Of a stretch of 10,390 nt of DNA, positions 7,192 to 10,390 are shown piece by piece. The stretch lies in contig CAMCER010000011.1 of assembly GCA_945873875.1 (NCBI GenBank), positions 1-10,390 of the forward strand, in the 5' to 3' direction. Every line of letters begins with the position of its first letter. Position 1 is the stretch's first letter. The DNA comes from an uncultured Clostridia bacterium. GTDB lineage: Bacteria > Bacillota_A > Clostridia > Peptostreptococcales > Anaerovoracaceae. A model generated the notes under the pieces. It was not told where the DNA came from. It did no database searches and was given only the letters and a program-made list of their open reading frames with translations. The translations under genes were made by a program, and so were the position numbers.

Positions 7192-7902
7192 ATGGCAAAA
7201 GATGTTATCATAGCTCTTGACTTTCCGGACAGGAAAACGACTCTGGATTTTCTGGACAGGTTCCAGGATGAAAAACCCTTCGTGAAAATAGGGATGGAAC
7301 TTTTCTACGGCGAAGGCCCGTCCATAGTAAGGGAGATAAAAGAAAGAGGACACAGGATATTCCTGGACGTGAAATGCCATGATATCCCCAATACAGTCGA
7401 AAAGACCATGAAAAACCTTGCCCTGCTTGACGTGGACATGACCAATGTCCATGCGGCTGGGACGGTGAAGATGATGGAAGCTGCGGTAAAGGGACTGGAA
7501 GAAGGCGCCGGCGGAAAGCGCAGGACACTTCTCATCGCGGTCACGCAGCTGACCTCCACCGACCAGGCAAGGCTTGAAAGCGATATACTCATAAAAGAAG
7601 ATATAAACGATGTTATAGCAAAGTATGCGAAAAACGCGGAGAAAGCAGGACTTGACGGAGTAGTATGCTCGCCTCTGGAGGCCGGCATGATACACGAAAA
7701 CTGCGGCAGCAGCTTTCTTACAGTGACGCCGGGCGTAAGGTTCAGCGATGACGCTAAAGGAGATCAGGCCAGAGTCACGACACCGGCAAGGGCAAAGGAG
7801 ATCGGATCGGACTACATAGTAGTAGGCCGTTCAATAACACAGGCAGATGATCCGGTCGAGGCCTACAGGAGATGCTGCAGAGATTTTCTCGGCGAAGAAT
7901 AG
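7192..7902 (+). CDS. pyrF: Orotidine 5'-phosphate decarboxylase (PyrF), type 1
   Basis: PyrF decarboxylates OMP to UMP, the last step of the pathway, in the cytoplasm without a cofactor. The 236-residue length and motifs match the short Bacillus/E. coli type rather than the longer type 2 enzymes. Active-site features are ALD (Asp10), VKIGMELF (Lys32), and the Asp-Lys-Asp array DVKCHDIPNT with Asp59, Lys61 and Asp64. The phosphate-binding blocks TPGVR (179-183) and VGRSIT (211-216) follow. The residue after the catalytic Lys is Cys62, where Phe is common (DLKFHDIP); this is a mild variant and not expected to abolish activity. GGGGAGG at 7179-7185 lies 6 nt before ATG 7192. It is separated from pyrE by 22 nt. 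Confidence 0.97.
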   Translation: MAKDVIIALDFPDRKTTLDFLDRFQDEKPFVKIGMELFYGEGPSIVREIKERGHRIFLDVKCHDIPNTVEKTMKNLALLDVDMTNVHAAGTVKMMEAAVKGLEEGAGGKRRTLLIAVTQLTSTDQARLESDILIKEDINDVIAKYAKNAEKAGLDGVVCSPLEAGMIHENCGSSFLTVTPGVRFSDDAKGDQARVTTPARAKEIGSDYIVVGRSITQADDPVEAYRRCCRDFLGEE

Positions 7903-7924
7903 ATCATAGATATACGGAGGAAAA

Positions 7925-8560
7925 ATGGAGATAAAGAAAACGATAGCAAAAGAACTGCTGAAGATAGAAGCGGTCTTTCTCAGGCCGGAAGATCCCTTCA
8001 CATGGGCCAGCGGGATAAAGAGCCCCATATACTGCGATAACAGGCTCACACTGACAGCACCTGAGACCAGGACTATAGTCGAAGAGTCAATAGCTCAGGT
8101 GATCAGAGAAAACTATCCTGACTGCCAGGTCCTTATGGGCACAAGCACGGCAGGCATAGCTCATGCGGCCATAACAGGACATCTCATGGGACTTCCCATG
8201 GGATACGTGAGAGGTTCAGCCAAGGATCACGGCAGGACCAATCAGATCGAAGGAAGACTTGAGCCGGGACAGAAAGTGGTAGTAGTGGAAGATCTCATAT
8301 CCACAGGAGGATCAGTGCTTGAGACTGTTGAGGCCTTGAGAAATGCCGGCGCGGATGTACTGGGCATCGTCAGCATATTCACATACGGCATGAAGAAGGG
8401 TCTGGACAGGATGGCTGAAAAGAATGTCAGGAACATCAGTCTCAGCGATCTGGACACGCTGGTGGATGTGGCAGTTGAAGAAGGATACATACGCCCTGAA
8501 GACAAGGAAAAACTCCTGAAGTTCAGGAACGACCCTTCTGATGAGAGCTGGATGAAATAG
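7925..8560 (+). CDS. pyrE: Orotate phosphoribosyltransferase (PyrE)
   Basis: PyrE joins orotate and PRPP to form OMP, the substrate of the PyrF encoded just upstream. The 211-residue protein has the orotate-contacting N-terminal DPFTWASGIKSPIYCDNR (23-40), typical of the Bacillota type. The flexible catalytic loop is RGSAKDHGRTNQIEG (96-110), and the PRPP-binding motif is VVVVEDLISTGGS (118-130), with its two acidic residues and the ISTGGS phosphate loop. ATG 7925 follows GGAGG by only 4 nt, but the next in-frame Met is at residue 71, so no better start exists. Gaps of 22 nt to pyrF and 34 nt to pyrB support one operon. Confidence 0.97.
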   Translation: MEIKKTIAKELLKIEAVFLRPEDPFTWASGIKSPIYCDNRLTLTAPETRTIVEESIAQVIRENYPDCQVLMGTSTAGIAHAAITGHLMGLPMGYVRGSAKDHGRTNQIEGRLEPGQKVVVVEDLISTGGSVLETVEALRNAGADVLGIVSIFTYGMKKGLDRMAEKNVRNISLSDLDTLVDVAVEEGYIRPEDKEKLLKFRNDPSDESWMK

Positions 8561-8578
8561 CGGATAAGCAATAGAAAC

Positions 8579-8583
8579 GGAGG
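8579..8583 (+). promoter_or_regulatory. Ribosome binding site for pyrB with GTG start
   Basis: GGAGG lies 11 nt before GTG 8595, a longish gap. The codon immediately upstream in frame is TAA and the next Met is residue 23, inside conserved sequence, so GTG 8595 is the only sensible start. Confidence 0.7.
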
Positions 8584-8594
8584 TTGGATCTTAA

Positions 8595-9536
8595 GTGAAC
8601 AACGACGTCAGATGTGTAATAAACATAACGGACCTTTCCGTGGAAGAGCTGGAGAAGCTCATGGACCTGGCAGATGATATAATCGCTCATCCTGAAAAGT
8701 ACTCAGAGATCTGTCACGGCAAAAAGCTGGCTACTTTGTTCTTTGAGCCAAGTACCAGGACCAGACTCAGCTTCGAGTCAGCCATGATGGAACTGGGCGG
8801 CAATGTGCTGGGATTTTCCAGCGCAGACTCATCTTCTGCGGCAAAGGGCGAAAGCGTCAGCGATACAGTCCGCACAGTAGGATGCTACGCAGACATCATT
8901 GCCATGAGACATCCGAAAGAGGGTGCTCCCACAGTGGCATCATACAGGACCACAGTACCTATAATAAACGCCGGTGACGGCGGGCATTATCATCCGACGC
9001 AGACGCTGACAGACCTTCTCACCATAAGAAGAGAAAGAGGAGCGATCAGAGATTTCACTATAGGCCTTTGCGGAGACCTTCAGTTCGGCCGCACGGTGCA
9101 CTCCCTCATATATGCTCTTCTGAGATATGAGAACATAAAGTACGTCCTGATCTCGCCGGATGAGCTGAGAGTCCCGGATTATGTGAGAGATGAGCTTGAT
9201 GAGGCAGGTGTCGAGTGGTGTGAAGTCGAGCGCATGGAAGATGTCATGCCTCAGCTGGATATCCTCTACATGACCAGAGTGCAGCGCGAGCGTTTCTTCA
9301 ATGAAGAAGACTATATCAGACTGAAAGACAGCTACATACTGGATATGGAAAAACTGAAGACAGCGAAAGAAGATCTTTCCATACTTCATCCGCTGCCAAG
9401 GGTAAACGAGATATCAGTAACAGTGGATGATGATCCCAGAGCATGCTATTTCAAACAGGTGCTCAACGGTAAATATATAAGGATGGCCCTCATCCTGACC
9501 CTTCTGGGTCTTGCGCAGGAAGGAGGAGAGAAATGA
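8595..9536 (+). CDS. pyrB: Aspartate carbamoyltransferase catalytic chain (PyrB)
   Basis: PyrB condenses carbamoyl phosphate with L-aspartate to N-carbamoyl-aspartate, the committed step of pyrimidine synthesis. The 313-residue length matches the E. coli-type catalytic chain. The carbamoyl-phosphate loop [13 protein letters not shown] has STRTR at 53-57. AAKGES contains Lys84, the catalytic lysine donated to the neighbouring subunit, at the same number as in E. coli. HPTQ (133-136), [12 protein letters not shown] (160-171), RVQRERF (228-234) and HPLPR (265-269) complete the carbamoyl-phosphate and aspartate sites. Translation starts with GTG, which may lower expression relative to its neighbours. 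The final ATGA overlaps the start of pyrI by 4 nt, as expected for partners in a c6r6 holoenzyme. Confidence 0.98.
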   Translation: MNNDVRCVINITDLSVEELEKLMDLADDIIAHPEKYSEICHGKKLATLFFEPSTRTRLSFESAMMELGGNVLGFSSADSSSAAKGESVSDTVRTVGCYADIIAMRHPKEGAPTVASYRTTVPIINAGDGGHYHPTQTLTDLLTIRRERGAIRDFTIGLCGDLQFGRTVHSLIYALLRYENIKYVLISPDELRVPDYVRDELDEAGVEWCEVERMEDVMPQLDILYMTRVQRERFFNEEDYIRLKDSYILDMEKLKTAKEDLSILHPLPRVNEISVTVDDDPRACYFKQVLNGKYIRMALILTLLGLAQEGGEK

Positions 9537-9949
9537 ACGTCGACGGAGTAAACAACGGCATAGTCCTTGATCATATACATGCGGGAAAGAGCATGGAGAT
9601 ATACAGGATCCTGAGACTTGATAAACTCACCTGCAGCGTAGCGGTCATACAGAACGTGACCAGCGAAAAATACGGTAAGAAAGACATCATCAAGATCGAT
9701 GAGGACATAGATATCAATCTGGATGTGCTTGGGTATATAGATCCTAACATAACCGTAAACCGGGTAAGGGACGGCAAGCTTTCCAGAAAGGAGCATCTGG
9801 AGCTTCCGGAAATGGTGACAGACATCATAAAGTGCAAAAACCACAGATGCATCACCTCTGTTGAACAGGAAGTGGTCCATAAATTCAGACTGGCTGACCG
9901 TGAAAAGAGGATTTACCGCTGTATCTATTGCGATGCAGAGCATAAATAG
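9533..9949 (+). CDS. pyrI: Aspartate carbamoyltransferase regulatory chain (PyrI)
   Basis: PyrI binds nucleotides (ATP, CTP, UTP) and links PyrB trimers into an allosteric holoenzyme. The 138-residue product is shorter than the 153-residue E. coli chain. The N-terminal allosteric domain shows VLDHI (11-15, matching the E. coli DH pair near 19-20), KDIIKI (50-55) and TVNRV (74-78). The C-terminal zinc domain has four ligands: Cys101 and Cys106 (CKNHRC), and Cys130 and Cys133 (CIYC). The shortening is at both ends: about six residues are missing before the nucleotide site and the C-terminal tail stops soon after the last Cys. ATG 9533 overlaps the pyrB stop, with AGGAGG at 9521-9526. This gives the pathway enzyme-level feedback control. 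Confidence 0.96.
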   Translation: MNVDGVNNGIVLDHIHAGKSMEIYRILRLDKLTCSVAVIQNVTSEKYGKKDIIKIDEDIDINLDVLGYIDPNITVNRVRDGKLSRKEHLELPEMVTDIIKCKNHRCITSVEQEVVHKFRLADREKRIYRCIYCDAEHK

Positions 9950-9965
9950 GTATCATAAAAGGTGC

Positions 9966-9989
9966 CGGAAAGATGGTTTACACTTTCCG
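9966..9989 (+). repeat. Inverted repeat downstream of pyrI
   Basis: CGGAAAG (9966-9972) and CTTTCCG (9983-9989) form a 7-bp stem with a 10-nt loop (ATGGTTTACA), 16 nt after the pyrI stop. The sequence after it is TGTGCTCATAAAATAAAA, with no U-tract. It could be a weak end-of-operon structure or part of a control site for xpt. Confidence 0.45.
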
Positions 9990-10003
9990 TGTGCTCATAA
10001 AAT
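9977..10003 (+). promoter_or_regulatory. Possible weak promoter for xpt
   Basis: TTTACA (9977-9982, five of six bases of the -35 consensus) and TAAAAT (9998-10003, five of six of the -10 consensus) are separated by 15 nt, shorter than the ideal 17. The -35 falls in the loop of the inverted repeat. If used, xpt would have a leader of about 35 nt. Read-through from the pyr operon is equally possible. Confidence 0.3.
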
Positions 10004-10045
10004 AAAAAGATGTGTGGATAAGATAGGAGAAAGGAAGGTGTCACG

Positions 10046-10390
10046 ATGAGAGCTAGGACAGCTCTTGTGGACAAGATCCGCAACGAAGGCACAGCTATCG
10101 GTACTGACATAGTGAACGTTGACGGGTTCATCAATCACCAGCTTGATGTAGCTTTTATGGAGCAGCTGGGCAGAGAGTTCAGCTGGAAGTTCGACGGTGA
10201 AGAGGTGGATCTGATACTGACAGTCGAAGCAAGCGGCATCGCTATCGCCTGTGCCACAGCGCCGTTTTTCAGTTATGCTCCGGTGGTTTTCGCAAAAAAA
10301 TCAGTGCCGGTGAGCATGGTGGAGGATTACTACCATGCTGACACTCATTCTGCGACTACAGGAGAGACTACCACTCTGGTGGTATCCAAG
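10046..10390 (+). CDS. xpt: Xanthine phosphoribosyltransferase, N-terminal part (runs off window)
   Basis: Xpt salvages xanthine with PRPP to give XMP. The first 115 residues are present; the family is about 190-200 residues. Similarity to Bacillus-type Xpt is seen in order: VDGFINHQLD (25-34), matching the conserved VDSFLNHQ block; an LTVEASGIA segment (58-66), the base and phosphate contact region; and APVVFAKK (78-85), followed by a Tyr/Thr-rich stretch corresponding to the loop region. The PRPP-binding motif should lie beyond the window end, so I cannot verify it; adenine phosphoribosyltransferase or a PurR-like relative is less likely. AAGGAAGGTG (10031-10040) is 5 nt before ATG 10046. 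It lies 96 nt after pyrI on the same strand, and no purine riboswitch motif is evident in that gap. Confidence 0.85.
   Translation, partial: MRARTALVDKIRNEGTAIGTDIVNVDGFINHQLDVAFMEQLGREFSWKFDGEEVDLILTVEASGIAIACATAPFFSYAPVVFAKKSVPVSMVEDYYHADTHSATTGETTTLVVSK

Noticed and set aside
6047..7198. A 383-codon open frame on the minus strand across pyrD
   Set aside because: It lies antisense to the highly conserved pyrD and the pyrK end, has no family resemblance, and its Cys/His/Tyr-rich composition is typical of a shadow frame created by biased codon use.
9950..10045. Purine riboswitch before xpt
   Set aside because: The three-way junction core and its conserved loop sequences are not visible, and the gap is short for an aptamer plus expression platform.
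9861..10049. Plus-strand 62-codon frame overlapping the end of pyrI and the following gap
   Set aside because: It overlaps the zinc-binding end of pyrI in another frame, has no good ribosome binding site and shows no domain.
1..10390. Search for mobile elements, CRISPR repeats, toxin-antitoxin or defence genes
   Set aside because: No transposase, integrase, terminal repeats, regularly spaced repeats or small toxin-like gene pairs were seen; the window is housekeeping in character.

Overview
The window is a compact, fully plus-strand bacterial chromosome segment with two functional blocks. The first is the end of a [NiFe]-hydrogenase maturation (hyp) operon. The second is a nearly complete de novo pyrimidine (pyr) operon, followed by the start of a purine-salvage gene. 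Gene families, strong AGGAGG-type ribosome binding sites, heavy use of AGA/AGG arginine and ATA isoleucine codons, an NAD-type dihydroorotate dehydrogenase (PyrK plus class 1B PyrD) and hydrogenase maturation genes together suggest an anaerobic Clostridia-type member of the Bacillota. I cannot name genus or family from the sequence alone.

Region 1 (1-3958): 3' end of hypF, then hypC, hypD, an unrecognised membrane-anchored protein gene, and hypE. Spacing is tight (21, 10, 3 and about 14-20 nt), which implies one transcript. HypF and HypE make the thiocarbamate/cyanide precursor from carbamoyl phosphate, and HypC-HypD carry the Fe(CN)2CO group to the hydrogenase large subunit. The odd member is the gene at 2082-2957: one N-terminal membrane segment and a beta-rich extracytoplasmic part, inserted between hypD and hypE.

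Region 2 (3959-4073): the only clear promoter-like gap, with a perfect TATAAT. The inferred leader is short, about 40 nt, too short for a PyrR-type attenuator.

Region 3 (4074-9949): pyrC, pyrK, pyrD, pyrF, pyrE, pyrB, pyrI. These cover aspartate transcarbamoylase (catalytic and regulatory chains), dihydroorotase, dihydroorotate dehydrogenase B (both subunits), orotate phosphoribosyltransferase and OMP decarboxylase, i.e. every step from carbamoyl phosphate to UMP. carAB and pyrR are not in the window. pyrK/pyrD overlap by 7 nt and pyrB/pyrI by 4 nt. Two intercistronic regions hold strong inverted repeats without U-tracts (5357-5384 and 7066-7156).

Region 4 (9950-10390): a 96-nt gap with a small inverted repeat and a possible weak promoter, then the 5' part of a xanthine phosphoribosyltransferase (xpt) gene running off the window end.

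There is no gene-free stretch over 300 nt, and I found no tRNA, rRNA, CRISPR, insertion sequence or phage signal. Most of the window is well-understood housekeeping metabolism. The points deserving a second look are the unknown gene inside the hyp operon, the intercistronic RNA hairpins, the unusual control region of the pyr operon, and the adjacency of two carbamoyl-phosphate-consuming pathways.
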